IMG/VR virus record: IMGVR_UViG_3300043219_000202
Location: 1 to 41,923 of that record
Reading direction: 5' to 3' (one strand)
Origin: a virus
Length of the DNA: 41,923 nucleotides
Shown: one piece after another, positions 1 through 8,326 of the stretch
How positions within the stretch are numbered: position 1 is the stretch's first letter
Layout of the letters: each line of letters starts with the position of its first letter
Position numbers and translations under genes: made by a program
The notes under the pieces: generated by a model
Told to the model about the DNA's origin: nothing
What the model saw: only the letters and a program-made list of their open reading frames with translations
Database searches by the model: none

Positions 1-78
1 AGACATGGTACGAGTCATCTTCATGACGAGTGTCATCGACGGTACCACTATCTACATTACCAGTGATAACATTAAAGG
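1..78. repeat. Terminal direct repeat, left copy (circular overlap)
   Basis: These 78 bases are identical to 41846-41923. A coding frame passes through the join without a stop, so this looks like the overlap left when a circular assembly is linearised. A physical terminal repeat of the virion DNA is less likely, because the repeat lies inside an adhesin gene. Confidence 0.95.
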
Positions 79-2407
79 TGTCTGCTTCCCACCAGGGTGG
101 GTAGGTAGAAGTTGTAGTACTAGACGACGATGACGTTGAAGTGCTTGTTGAGGTGGACGTACTCGTTGAAGTTGATGTACTTGTTGATGTAGTTGTTGAT
201 GAGGTACTTGCAGTCGCAGTAGTCGATGTAGTGGAAGTACTGGTAGAAGTTGAAGTTGAGGTTGTAGTTGAGGTTGTAGTCGATGATGTAGTTGTGAAGC
301 CGGGGATGTCTACGAAAGACATACCCCGACATGGATGATCCAGATCTACACGTTCTACAACCGTACCGAGATTTTTATGGATCGACCTTAATTGATCGTC
401 TCCGGCTGCGTCTGAATAGGCTACATATATGAGGTTATTGGTGGAGTCGACGAAATCTGCCATCCAGGTAGGGCCGAAGTTCCCTGCTGCCAAGCCGGTA
501 GTTATTGTGGTCAGATTACTGCCATCTAAATCACACCTTTTCAGACTATATGAATCAGCTGTGTTAATGAAATAGACATGATCATTGACCAAGTCCAGAC
601 ATGGACCTGCGGCCACATTAGTAGTGCTAAAGATCCTTTCTTGACTAGAACCATTTACATTTGCTCTCCAAACACCCTTGTGAGTTGAGCCAGTGGTCGC
701 GGTAGTCCAATAAACCTTACCCCCACTTGCATCTATCACTATACCCCTAAAGGAGTAGCCTATACCAGGTTCATTCCAAAAAGAAGAGAGGGAGTCGCCA
801 TCGTAAGTGATTTTAACGATCTCTTCATTGAAGCTATCCCAATAATAGATAGTGCCCGAGAAATTGACTGCAAGACCTCCATGTTGGTTGCCAGTTACAA
901 TCTTAAGAGTACTAGCGGATGATCCATCGAGAAGCGATCTCTTTAAAAGATTCCCTTCGAACCAGAACATCCATCCATCACTATAGTCAACAGCTATGCC
1001 TCTTCGAGCATTAGACCCAGTAGGAGCTAAATCTTCTCGATGGGTAAGTCCGGGTGCTCTCCTACGTTGTACGTAATCTGCACCACCATGGATCGTAAGA
1101 AATAGATACCCAGAATCCACAGGAGGCTGTGTACTAGTTGTTGAAGTACTGGTAGATGTTGAAGTCGAGGTACTGGTGCTGGTTGACGAAGTTGTACTTG
1201 CCGTAGCGGTCGTAGAAGTGCTAGTCGAAGTGGAAGTTGAGGTACTTGTGGATGCCGTGGATGCCGTGGTAGATGTACTGGTAGATGTAGAGGTAGATGT
1301 AGAGGTAGTTTCTGTCGTGCTCGTAGTCGACGTTGTGGTTGTGGTTGTAATAACTGCCCATCCACTGAAGTCTACGAGACAGACCGCATGATTGACATCA
1401 AGGGCTATTCCGGTGCCGGACTTGAACGTAACATGCGTAGAATCTGTGATCTCACAGGTCCACTGATCAAAAGAGTCATCACGGTAGTCGTTATTCTCGT
1501 CCTGAGATGTACGATAACAGATAGTGTCTGCGGTGGAGATTGGACTAATGGTTGCAGCTATTGTATTATAGGGTGTGCCTGTACCATCACCCTGTACTTC
1601 TACGTGCTGGACGACTATGCCAGAGTCAGATGGGAAGCTTACCAACCACCATACAAAGTTGAAGTCTTCGGCGTTGGTTTCAGTACCCCTGTCAGAGGTA
1701 ATCTCTTCGGTACCGGTTAATCTATGTCTTGTACCTCGAGATCTGTCGTAATCGGACGTGAGGTCCTTTTCATGTTGAAAGTAGAACCAGGTTTCGGCGA
1801 GAACAACGGCATCCCCGGGATCGAATGTATCCGGAGTCGTCAAGTCTTGGTTAAGACTCTCCTCACCGGTCTGTACCGTAACACCTAGGCCAGCAGCCCA
1901 CTCAACTACCTCCCAACAGGTGCGGGTATTGTAGTTGCTATTACCACGCTCGAACTCAACCTCTGTATTAGAGTTGAATCTGGCTACCCAATAAGCAACC
2001 TTAAAATAAACCTCACCGATACCTTCATCCATACGAGCATTGACAAGGATATGGGAGCGAGACTGATCTATCTCAGAGATAGTCTCTTGGAAGACAGCAG
2101 TATCTAACTTGTCGGTTTGACCCCTCTGGACTGTAAATTCACCGTTTAAGGCTTCAACCACATACCATCTGACTGTAAGGATGGTAGCGCCAGCTAATGC
2201 GCGCTCAAATGTTATCTGTGTAGTGCTGGAGATGTAACCACAAGGATGGTTATAGGAGGCAGAACGAGGGTTTCCATCGTGCCTATGATCAAAGACTAAG
2301 AAGGCAGCAGCGGTAGAGCTTAGCTCTGTATCTAGAGTTGCAACCTTAGAGGTATCGCCTGACCCAAATACTACCTCACCAGTTTGTACTCGTATACGCT
2401 TAACCAT
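1..2407 (-). CDS. Giant modular adhesin / tail fibre, N-terminal 802 codons (continues at 41845 across the circular join)
   Basis: The ATG at 2407 follows an AAGGAG site eight bases upstream. The frame is open to base 1 and continues at 41845, giving a 1446-residue protein that ends at 39912. Residues 1-350 hold four related modules of about 90 residues, each with an (I/V)Q-x-G start, an FERG-like strand and a W-x-VVE-(F/W) end; the same modules occur in the neighbouring 674-residue protein. Residues 351-425 are a Ser/Thr tract. Residues 430-700 form a likely six-bladed YWTD/NHL-type beta-propeller: blades read like IYYWDSFNEEIVKITYDG and VYWTTAT...GVWRANVNG. A second Ser/Thr tract covers 704-765, and a beta-rich domain with WW and HEDDSYHVLDEVTG-like residues begins near 766. 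It lies downstream of the other tail fibre genes, so host recognition is a reasonable inference. The enzymatic role, if any, is unknown. Confidence 0.85.
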   Translation of the reverse strand, partial: MVKRIRVQTGEVVFGSGDTSKVATLDTELSSTAAAFLVFDHRHDGNPRSASYNHPCGYISSTTQITFERALAGATILTVRWYVVEALNGEFTVQRGQTDKLDTAVFQETISEIDQSRSHILVNARMDEGIGEVYFKVAYWVARFNSNTEVEFERGNSNYNTRTCWEVVEWAAGLGVTVQTGEESLNQDLTTPDTFDPGDAVVLAETWFYFQHEKDLTSDYDRSRGTRHRLTGTEEITSDRGTETNAEDFNFVWWLVSFPSDSGIVVQHVEVQGDGTGTPYNTIAATISPISTADTICYRTSQDENNDYRDDSFDQWTCEITDSTHVTFKSGTGIALDVNHAVCLVDFSGWAVITTTTTTSTTSTTETTSTSTSTSTSTSTTASTASTSTSTSTSTSTSTTATASTTSSTSTSTSTSTSTSTSTTSTQPPVDSGYLFLTIHGGADYVQRRRAPGLTHREDLAPTGSNARRGIAVDYSDGWMFWFEGNLLKRSLLDGSSASTLKIVTGNQHGGLAVNFSGTIYYWDSFNEEIVKITYDGDSLSSFWNEPGIGYSFRGIVIDASGGKVYWTTATTGSTHKGVWRANVNGSSQERIFSTTNVAAGPCLDLVNDHVYFINTADSYSLKRCDLDGSNLTTITTGLAAGNFGPTWMADFVDSTNNLIYVAYSDAAGDDQLRSIHKNLGTVVERVDLDHPCRGMSFVDIPGFTTTSSTTTSTTTSTSTSTSTSTTSTTATASTSSTTTSTSTSTSTSTSTSTSTSTSSSSSTTTSTYPPWWEADTFNVITGNVDSGTVDDTRHEDDSYHV
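109..297 (-). repeat. Ser/Thr-coding low-complexity tract (adhesin linker 2)
   Basis: Imprecise tandem repeats made almost only of Ser and Thr codons on the minus strand (on the plus strand, runs of gta-gat-gtt type). Linker between the first propeller and the central domain of the giant adhesin. Confidence 0.9.
1135..1350 (-). repeat. Ser/Thr-coding low-complexity tract (adhesin linker 1)
   Basis: Same kind of degenerate Ser/Thr codon repeat, with a few Ala, Glu and Val codons. It joins the four N-terminal modules to the first beta-propeller of the giant adhesin. Confidence 0.9.
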
Positions 2408-2457
2408 TAGTGCTTCTCCTTGAACATAGTCTTTTCCTTACGGTTCTGTTTAATCCT

Positions 2458-4482
2458 CTAGAAGTTAGGTACTATTGGTTTTACAGTGGGCGATGAAATC
2501 TCATTCCACCCGGCTTCTGGGCTCATGTCGGCCCAGTATGCACGTATCCACTGTTGAGCAACTTCAAACTCGAGGCGGAGCCATATGTATCCTACCCAGG
2601 TAGTGTTGAGACTATACCAGACTTCATCACTGGCGCCATACTTGTCACCAACTAGAAGTCTAATCTTCCAGGTATTATCAGAGTTGTGCCAGTAGAGTCT
2701 GACATCTGCATATGTATTACCATCCTCGTGTTCTACCTTAATGCCGTAGCTAGCATCTTGACCAACTGGTTTGGTGTAGTCCCTGATCAGAGTGTAGACA
2801 TCAAAGTAGCCATAAGCGTCTGGTTGCACCAGACACTTTTGTGATGACCCTGCTGGAGTGATGTGCATGAGCCCTAGTGCGTTCTCGTCTACTGTACCAC
2901 TACCTACTTCCGACCAGAAGGAGGCTACTGCCTGATCATCGAATTCATCGTAGAATAGAGACGTCTTAGTAACAGTAGTTGTAGTAGATGATGATGAACT
3001 TGTCGATGTAGAAGTTGAAGATGTCGAAGATGTAGATGAAGTTGTCGAAGATGTTGTTATAGATGTAGATGAAGTTGATGTACTTGTTGATGTAGAAGTG
3101 CTTGTACTTGTCGATGTACTTGTCGATGTACTTGTCGAGGTGCTACTACTTGTACTCACGGTCGTGCTAGTAGAAGAAGACGTTGAAGATGTAGAGGAAG
3201 TAGAAGTCGATGATGAACTTGTGCTTGTGCTGCTTGAGGTGGAGCTCGTAGAACTGCTCGTAGAGCTAGTAGAAGTAGATGTTGAAGTAGAAGAAGATGT
3301 AGAGGCAGTAGAAGATGAAGAGGTGCTGCTGCTTGTACTTGTGCTTGTGCTTGTGCTTGTGGAGGTAGATGTCGACGTCGTTGTTGTGGTGAAAGTATTG
3401 CTATTAAAGTCTACAATCGCTGCCCAGTAAATAGCGTCATCGGTTGAGAATGTTCCCCTCTCAATCTCTACATAGTCATCTCCAGTAGGAGAAGGGAACT
3501 TATAGCTGGCGTGAGAAGACTCATCATGGGGTGCTCCCGACTTATCTTCATTCGCATTGTATCCATCTACAAATGTGACATCCTCGTCATGGAGACTGAC
3601 GAGAGTCATGTCTGTGGGACCGTGTTGGGCTGTCTCTGATTTGGAACGATGCTCGACTGCAACTTCACTTGGAAATTCTATCACCCACCAACGAACGTAG
3701 GAGTCATAACTAGTCGAATCTTTTCTTGTAAAGCGAAGCTGCTGTGGTGAGTCCTGGAGTCGAGAACCTACAGTACATCCTCCCGCTGTCCCACTAGCAT
3801 GTCTGAAAGAAAAGTGGACCCAGGTTTGTGCATGGGTTACGGCAGAGATGGCCTGAGTCGCATAACCAGCCCCGGAGAGATCTCCAGTAAGGAACAGTTC
3901 ACCAGTCTGTATGGCGGAATCTAGATAGCCACTTGCAAATTCAATTACTTGATAGCGTGCTGCGGCTGTATCATCTGTATCAGTGTCACCACGTTCACAC
4001 TCAATCTGAGTGCTACTATTAAACTTAAATGTAAAGATACCGTGGTGAGAGTTAAGGACCCCAAAGGTTTCATCGCTCCTGCTGATACCACCACTACCGA
4101 CAATGAGTGCATTGTCTAAATCGACCTCATCGATAGTAGCAGTATTAGAGGTTTGAGAATCGGTAAGGGCTATCGCACCGTGTTGAACTGAAAACTTGGG
4201 TGGATGATTTACATTGGAATTGGCTTCAATTACCTGCCATTCTACTGTTACGCCAATATTAAAGCCGGCCCTTCCACGCTCAAACTTAACGGTGTCAACA
4301 TCTTTGATGTGACCCCATACTTGCTGTTCGTTCGTATCACCGCCAGGACCGAACCTAAAGGAAAAGAGGAGGAAGGCCTGATCTACAGACTGCAAAGTAC
4401 TCCCTATAGAGTCTTCGATAGACGTATCGTCGACACCGAAAGCTATTTCGCCGTGATGTACTTTGATGTATTGTTCGGCCAC
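2458..4482 (-). CDS. Modular tail fibre / adhesin with mucin-like Ser/Thr tract
   Basis: 674 residues from a GTG start; an AGGAG site lies nearby upstream. Residues 1-362 are four tandem modules of about 90 residues with recurring signatures: VxHGE or IQTGE at the start, VKFERG or IECERG in the middle, RYQVIEF or RWWVIEF at the end. They match those that open the giant adhesin next door, so the two genes are paralogous at their N-termini. Residues 363-504 are almost only Ser and Thr. Residues 505-674 form a globular domain (starts LFYDEFDD, contains YGIKVEHEDGN and RLEFEV) that resembles concanavalin-like lectin/glucanase folds, an inference from pattern only. It lies 11 bp after the T7-type fibre gene, so the tail fibres are probably built from several proteins. 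Likely role: host surface binding. Confidence 0.8.
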   Translation of the reverse strand: MAEQYIKVHHGEIAFGVDDTSIEDSIGSTLQSVDQAFLLFSFRFGPGGDTNEQQVWGHIKDVDTVKFERGRAGFNIGVTVEWQVIEANSNVNHPPKFSVQHGAIALTDSQTSNTATIDEVDLDNALIVGSGGISRSDETFGVLNSHHGIFTFKFNSSTQIECERGDTDTDDTAAARYQVIEFASGYLDSAIQTGELFLTGDLSGAGYATQAISAVTHAQTWVHFSFRHASGTAGGCTVGSRLQDSPQQLRFTRKDSTSYDSYVRWWVIEFPSEVAVEHRSKSETAQHGPTDMTLVSLHDEDVTFVDGYNANEDKSGAPHDESSHASYKFPSPTGDDYVEIERGTFSTDDAIYWAAIVDFNSNTFTTTTTSTSTSTSTSTSTSTSSSTSSSSTASTSSSTSTSTSTSSTSSSTSSTSSSTSTSSSSTSTSSTSSTSSSTSTTVSTSSSTSTSTSTSTSTSTSTSTSTSTSTSSTSITTSSTTSSTSSTSSTSTSTSSSSSTTTTVTKTSLFYDEFDDQAVASFWSEVGSGTVDENALGLMHITPAGSSQKCLVQPDAYGYFDVYTLIRDYTKPVGQDASYGIKVEHEDGNTYADVRLYWHNSDNTWKIRLLVGDKYGASDEVWYSLNTTWVGYIWLRLEFEVAQQWIRAYWADMSPEAGWNEISSPTVKPIVPNF
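2973..3396 (-). repeat. Longest Ser/Thr-coding tract (about 140 codons)
   Basis: Nearly pure Ser/Thr coding sequence within the 674-residue fibre protein, residues about 363-504. Alternating Thr-Ser pairs dominate. Such DNA is prone to slippage, so length variation between relatives is expected. Confidence 0.9.
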
Positions 4483-4493
4483 TTAGGACTCTC

Positions 4494-5714
4494 CTATTTG
4501 TGTTCTGCGTAGCCGTAGGTAGGATTGAGCATAACGACTGTTGCAGACTGAGCGATACCCATAGGCTGGATGACATTCCCTGTACCACTTGGAGCGGTCT
4601 CTGTTAGCTCTCCTACATCGGTAGATAGGTATAGAAGTGCGCCGACGGTCCAGGACCAACTGTCGTCTCGAGCAAATCCCCGTACAAGGAACTCACCGGA
4701 TGCGTCAGCCGCGATAGTTTCTATGGCCATGTATACACATGGCGCCTTTGTATCATCTGTAGCATCTGCTTTCCAGACCTTACCATCAGACTTCATGTAG
4801 CAGAACGAACCGAAGACTACATTCTCTCCTGCTTGGAGAGAGTCAGTCCTGAAGCCACTCACTGTATGATCTGAATCTGGTGTAGGATCGAGCAAGAAAC
4901 CTGCATCGTGCCATGCCTCTGCTTTAGTGGCGTGATGTAATGCACTGTACTCACCGGGATAGTTATCAACATCATCGTCTTCGGGATTGACTGCCCACTG
5001 ATGGGCTTGCTCAGCCGATGCTAGTGCTTCGGCCGCCGCATCTGATACAGCCTCTACGTCAATGACTAGTACCCACTTGACCGCGGCAAGGTCTGTAACC
5101 CACACACCTGAGGTGTGTACTATGGTAGCCCTATATATATTCTGAGTGTCGGCACCATTAACCCCGTCTATAACAATATCCCCGCCAGTGTACTGTGTAG
5201 CGGTGGTCCAGATATCTCTCCATGTACCAAATTCCTGTGCAAGCACAAGGTCACCGTCAGCATCAAAGCCAAAGAACTGGTTAGCTCTAGCAGCTGCACT
5301 GTAATCTAGCTCCACTCCACCTGAGTCTGTAACGGTCCTAGCCATCTTAAACGATCGATCCACTTCACTCTGTAACTGCTGTACCATTGTAGTCAGCCTA
5401 TCAAGTGCCCGCTCATGTGTCTCCGCGGGGAACTTCTCACCAGCTACATAGTCTACACCCTGAAGCTGAGGCACATTACGATAGATAATTACAGAAGCAC
5501 CATTGATGGGAATGAAACCAGCCTCAAAGATTACATTACCACCAGTAGGACTTCCCACGTTGGTAATAATATAGTGTGTAGTAATTGTCTGGAGTATACT
5601 GTCAACGTAGACTTCGAGGTCTCCCTCATTGAAGACGAGGAAGATATACTGAAAGGTATCATTTACACCGTTGGCAGTATAGCCGATACTATTAATTGTG
5701 CTTGCAATTGTCAT
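4494..5714 (-). CDS. Tail fibre protein with T7 gp17-like N-terminal domain
   Basis: 406 residues when started at the ATG at 5714, which shares one base with the upstream stop (TAATG) and has an AGGAGG site about ten bases upstream; an in-frame start ten codons earlier lacks this. The first 150 residues follow the T7 tail fibre N-terminal family: a beta-rich segment (DTFQYIFLVFNEGDLEVYVD), an FxxP region with NGASVIIYRNVPQLQGVDYVAGEKFPAETHERALDRLTTMVQQL, and a helical QSEVDRSFKMAR stretch. In T7 this part docks the fibre to the tail. The rest is a beta-rich shaft or tip (DADGDLVLAQEF, then ASGEFLVRGFARDDSW) with no recognisable enzyme. It probably anchors the fibre apparatus, to which the two larger downstream adhesins may attach. 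Confidence 0.85.
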   Translation of the reverse strand: MTIASTINSIGYTANGVNDTFQYIFLVFNEGDLEVYVDSILQTITTHYIITNVGSPTGGNVIFEAGFIPINGASVIIYRNVPQLQGVDYVAGEKFPAETHERALDRLTTMVQQLQSEVDRSFKMARTVTDSGGVELDYSAAARANQFFGFDADGDLVLAQEFGTWRDIWTTATQYTGGDIVIDGVNGADTQNIYRATIVHTSGVWVTDLAAVKWVLVIDVEAVSDAAAEALASAEQAHQWAVNPEDDDVDNYPGEYSALHHATKAEAWHDAGFLLDPTPDSDHTVSGFRTDSLQAGENVVFGSFCYMKSDGKVWKADATDDTKAPCVYMAIETIAADASGEFLVRGFARDDSWSWTVGALLYLSTDVGELTETAPSGTGNVIQPMGIAQSATVVMLNPTYGYAEHK

Positions 5715-5911
5715 TAGGAAGTGCCTCCTACAACTTTGGACCAAGGTGGTTTTGCAGTTGCACGCTCTGGATCAATCAGAAAGAACTCAAAGCCCCCACC
5801 ACAAGAGCATATTTCTACAGTGTACAGGTCGTCCTCATTGGGACCAGTGATCTCTCGAAGCTCATTACACAAACTGCAAGGAACTACGTGACCTAATAAA
5901 GAGGTTGCCAT
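5714..5911 (-). CDS. Small Cys-rich protein, probable zinc ribbon
   Basis: 65 residues, with a CSLC pair at positions 12-15 and CSCGGG near 35-40, which could hold one zinc. It sits between the large internal virion protein and the tail fibre and is translationally coupled to the fibre by a one-base TAATG overlap. I do not recognise a family. Synthesis together with the fibre suggests a virion or assembly role, but this is inference. Confidence 0.75.
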   Translation of the reverse strand: MATSLLGHVVPCSLCNELREITGPNEDDLYTVEICSCGGGFEFFLIDPERATAKPPWSKVVGGTS

Positions 5912-5925
5912 AAGGGTGTTTCCTA

Positions 5926-8316
5926 TTAAGGTAACTGATGAGGTTTGATGAGATACTCTTGTTCGTACTCTTCTTCCATACGTCTTTGTCTACGTCTAAG
6001 TCCACCAGGGTTCTGCATCTCAACAAGATGATTAAGAATGAGATAGTGTGCTAGTCCCTGAGCAAGAAAGTGATTGGTGTAGGGCAGATTCTCAAAGACC
6101 TGCTTTCCAAGTCTAGCAAGAGACCTTTCACCTCTTCCTTTCTTAAGATTACTAGGTATACCTCTAAGAGTCTTGGCAAGCCTAACAACCTCACTGGCAC
6201 CAGGACCAGCGATTGCATCTAGGGGACTTCCGCCCCTGTGTACCATAGAACCAAGAAGTAGGTCTCCGTAAATACCCACAGCACCACCATGTATAAAGGC
6301 CTCGTAATATGTTTGAGGCTTCCAGCGACTCTTGGGCTTCTTGCCCAAAGCAAGATCCTTAGCTGTCATGGCAACGTAGCCCCAGCCCCACATCTGAGCT
6401 ATCAGAAGAGCTAAACCAGCCTTGTCTTGTTTCCAACCTCTACCTATAAGCTTCTGTGAGATAGAAGCAGGGAAAGATCTGAACTGTGCCATGTAGCGTA
6501 ATGCCTCACCTATAATTGTACCCGGGCGATGTCCTTGAATAAGAAGTCGTCTAGTTTTAGAGTTGGGCATCAGGACTGCATAGTCTGCTTCACCTTGATA
6601 GATTCGCATGAGGGTCTCGTCGAGACCCGATTCCCTTAGATGCTCAGGTAGCATGTACACCCTACCGTCAGACAGCTTCTCTGCTCCACCTGCTGCCTTC
6701 CATCCTTTACGCATCTTATCCCACTTACCACTGTCTATATCGTATAACTTAAGCAGTCTTTTAACCTTAGGATCCAGACGACTCCAACCTCTTGTTGCAT
6801 GGCTTCCGAGGTGTTCAGCTGTAACCCTAGAGGCAGCCCTACGTATATTGTCGGTCCACCAGTTCAATCCACTCCATCTAAAGAAGCCAGTCTCCATACG
6901 AGATACGAGACTGTGTATACCGGCAGATGGTCGCGTAATGTCGTCTCCAAGGGTCCATTTCTGCATGCTGGCCATCACACCGTCCATACCAACAGCTAGG
7001 TGGTGATTAAATTGCCTGGCCTCAGCGCGGCTGGTTGCCGCCTCTCCTAGCATTTTGAAGAGCCTACCATATGCCTCAAACATGCCTAAGCCTTGAAATC
7101 GCAGGTTATGTGCAGCAGTACCAAGATCAACAATAGAAGCTAGCATAGCCTTACCTAGCTTCGACATGTTTAGAGCTGCTCTAATACTTCTATTAATATG
7201 GGCAGCCTTCAGGTTTGATGGTATATCAGCTACTCCTATACCATAGTCGAATGCTTTACCTATTTTACTGTTAGCAGGGTCGTGGATGAAGTCTGAAAGA
7301 CCCTTCTTTACCTTTGCATTGGTAGCACTATTATGGAGCTTCACTGCTACCCTCTGTAGGTTCTCCTGAGGTGTAGTACCGAGGCGTTCCACAATGGCAA
7401 TGTCTTTAGACATGCCATCTATGTAATTAAAGACTCCCGTGAGAAGAGAACTATTCTTTCTACCAAAGGCTCTAGTAGCGGACATAGAGTGTGCTGCGTC
7501 TTTAAACTTGAAGACACGATGTCTAGCGTTCTTAGAACTTCTCTTGACCTCTGGGGATCCTACAACATCTATTTCTATATCTCTACCGTGGGCAATGTTC
7601 TCCCAACTCCTGCCAAGAACCTCGTCTATCTGCTCGCTTCCGAGACCCTGAAAGGTGTCATTGAGGTCTAGGTGACTCTTCATCTTCTTGACCCAGTTCT
7701 CTTTACCGAAGTCTGCTACTCTCTTTGCATCCCAGTTCTGAGGCAAGTAGTTCTTGATACGCCTCATAAAGATGCCGGCCTTATGGGCACGGGTATGTGT
7801 AGCGTCTAGGACACCTCTGATTGCCTTACCAAATGCATCAATGCGCTTGTCGCCGGAGGCCTTACCATCCTCTAGGTATTGCCTCAGCTTGAGCTGGTTG
7901 TCGTCAGACATTTTACGAATAGTGGTGTGCCAGTCTGGGTCTACGTCATGCAGCTCTTTGAAGAACTTGCTACTAAGCGTGGCGTGTATAGTGTCCCTGT
8001 CACTTCCTAGATCAACCTTGGCTCCTTCTCCACCCCTCTCGCTACTCTCAAGAGACTCTAGTATAGCTGCCTGTTCGTCTGCACCACCATCTATCCTGCG
8101 ACGTATATCTGCTTCTAGCTCTGTCTGCTTCCTAAGATTAAAGATCTGGTCTTGGATCTCTGCCTTGGTGGCCTCTTGCTTACGCTTGAGAAAGGTATCC
8201 CGTGACTCTCCCATCCTAACAGCTTCCAGAGCCTCGTCTGCAAGAACAGCTACCTCAGCTTCATCTAAGCCAGTCTTCTCGCTAATTGTAGTAATACAGA
8301 TTGTCTTCTTAGACAT
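5926..8316 (-). CDS. Internal virion protein, large (T7 gp16-like position)
   Basis: 796 residues. The first 110 are helical and charged (TISEKTGLDEAEVAVLADEA), followed by a long helical body. A hydrophobic stretch near 650-700 (LLIAQMWGWGYVAMTAKDLAL and GAVGIYGDLLLGSMV) and a basic Arg-rich C-terminus (RRRQRRMEEE) are visible. In T7-like phages the last internal protein before the fibre, gp16, is ejected and forms a channel across the cell envelope; position and size fit that role. No lysozyme or transglycosylase motif is visible. It follows a 385-residue gene by 10 bp, and the two together match the size of one gp16-like protein. Confidence 0.7.
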   Translation of the reverse strand: MSKKTICITTISEKTGLDEAEVAVLADEALEAVRMGESRDTFLKRKQEATKAEIQDQIFNLRKQTELEADIRRRIDGGADEQAAILESLESSERGGEGAKVDLGSDRDTIHATLSSKFFKELHDVDPDWHTTIRKMSDDNQLKLRQYLEDGKASGDKRIDAFGKAIRGVLDATHTRAHKAGIFMRRIKNYLPQNWDAKRVADFGKENWVKKMKSHLDLNDTFQGLGSEQIDEVLGRSWENIAHGRDIEIDVVGSPEVKRSSKNARHRVFKFKDAAHSMSATRAFGRKNSSLLTGVFNYIDGMSKDIAIVERLGTTPQENLQRVAVKLHNSATNAKVKKGLSDFIHDPANSKIGKAFDYGIGVADIPSNLKAAHINRSIRAALNMSKLGKAMLASIVDLGTAAHNLRFQGLGMFEAYGRLFKMLGEAATSRAEARQFNHHLAVGMDGVMASMQKWTLGDDITRPSAGIHSLVSRMETGFFRWSGLNWWTDNIRRAASRVTAEHLGSHATRGWSRLDPKVKRLLKLYDIDSGKWDKMRKGWKAAGGAEKLSDGRVYMLPEHLRESGLDETLMRIYQGEADYAVLMPNSKTRRLLIQGHRPGTIIGEALRYMAQFRSFPASISQKLIGRGWKQDKAGLALLIAQMWGWGYVAMTAKDLALGKKPKSRWKPQTYYEAFIHGGAVGIYGDLLLGSMVHRGGSPLDAIAGPGASEVVRLAKTLRGIPSNLKKGRGERSLARLGKQVFENLPYTNHFLAQGLAHYLILNHLVEMQNPGGLRRRQRRMEEEYEQEYLIKPHQLP

Positions 8317-8326
8317 GTGTTAGCCC

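Noticed and set aside
1-78. Genuine T7-type terminal repeat of the virion DNA
   Set aside because: The repeat lies within a gene and is shorter than typical terminal repeats of such phages; an assembly overlap explains it more simply.
109-297. Possible CRISPR array in the short repeats
   Set aside because: The repeats have no constant unit or unique spacers; they are codon repeats within an open frame.
141-338. Plus-strand frame rich in Val, Glu and Asp
   Set aside because: It is the complement of a Ser/Thr tract in the adhesin gene; its composition follows from that repeat. The same holds for similar frames at 1176-1391, 3098-3430, 40210-40422 and 41236-41502.
1027-1365. Minus-strand Leu/Arg/Pro-rich frame
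   Set aside because: Out-of-frame reading of the adhesin's Ser/Thr tract. The adhesin frame is open here and is continuous with its domains. The frames at 39848-40411 and 41078-41506 are of the same kind.
7754-8323. Long plus-strand frame (189 residues) opposite the internal virion protein
   Set aside because: Ser/Leu/Arg-rich complement of a helical gene; no ribosome site and no recognisable domain.
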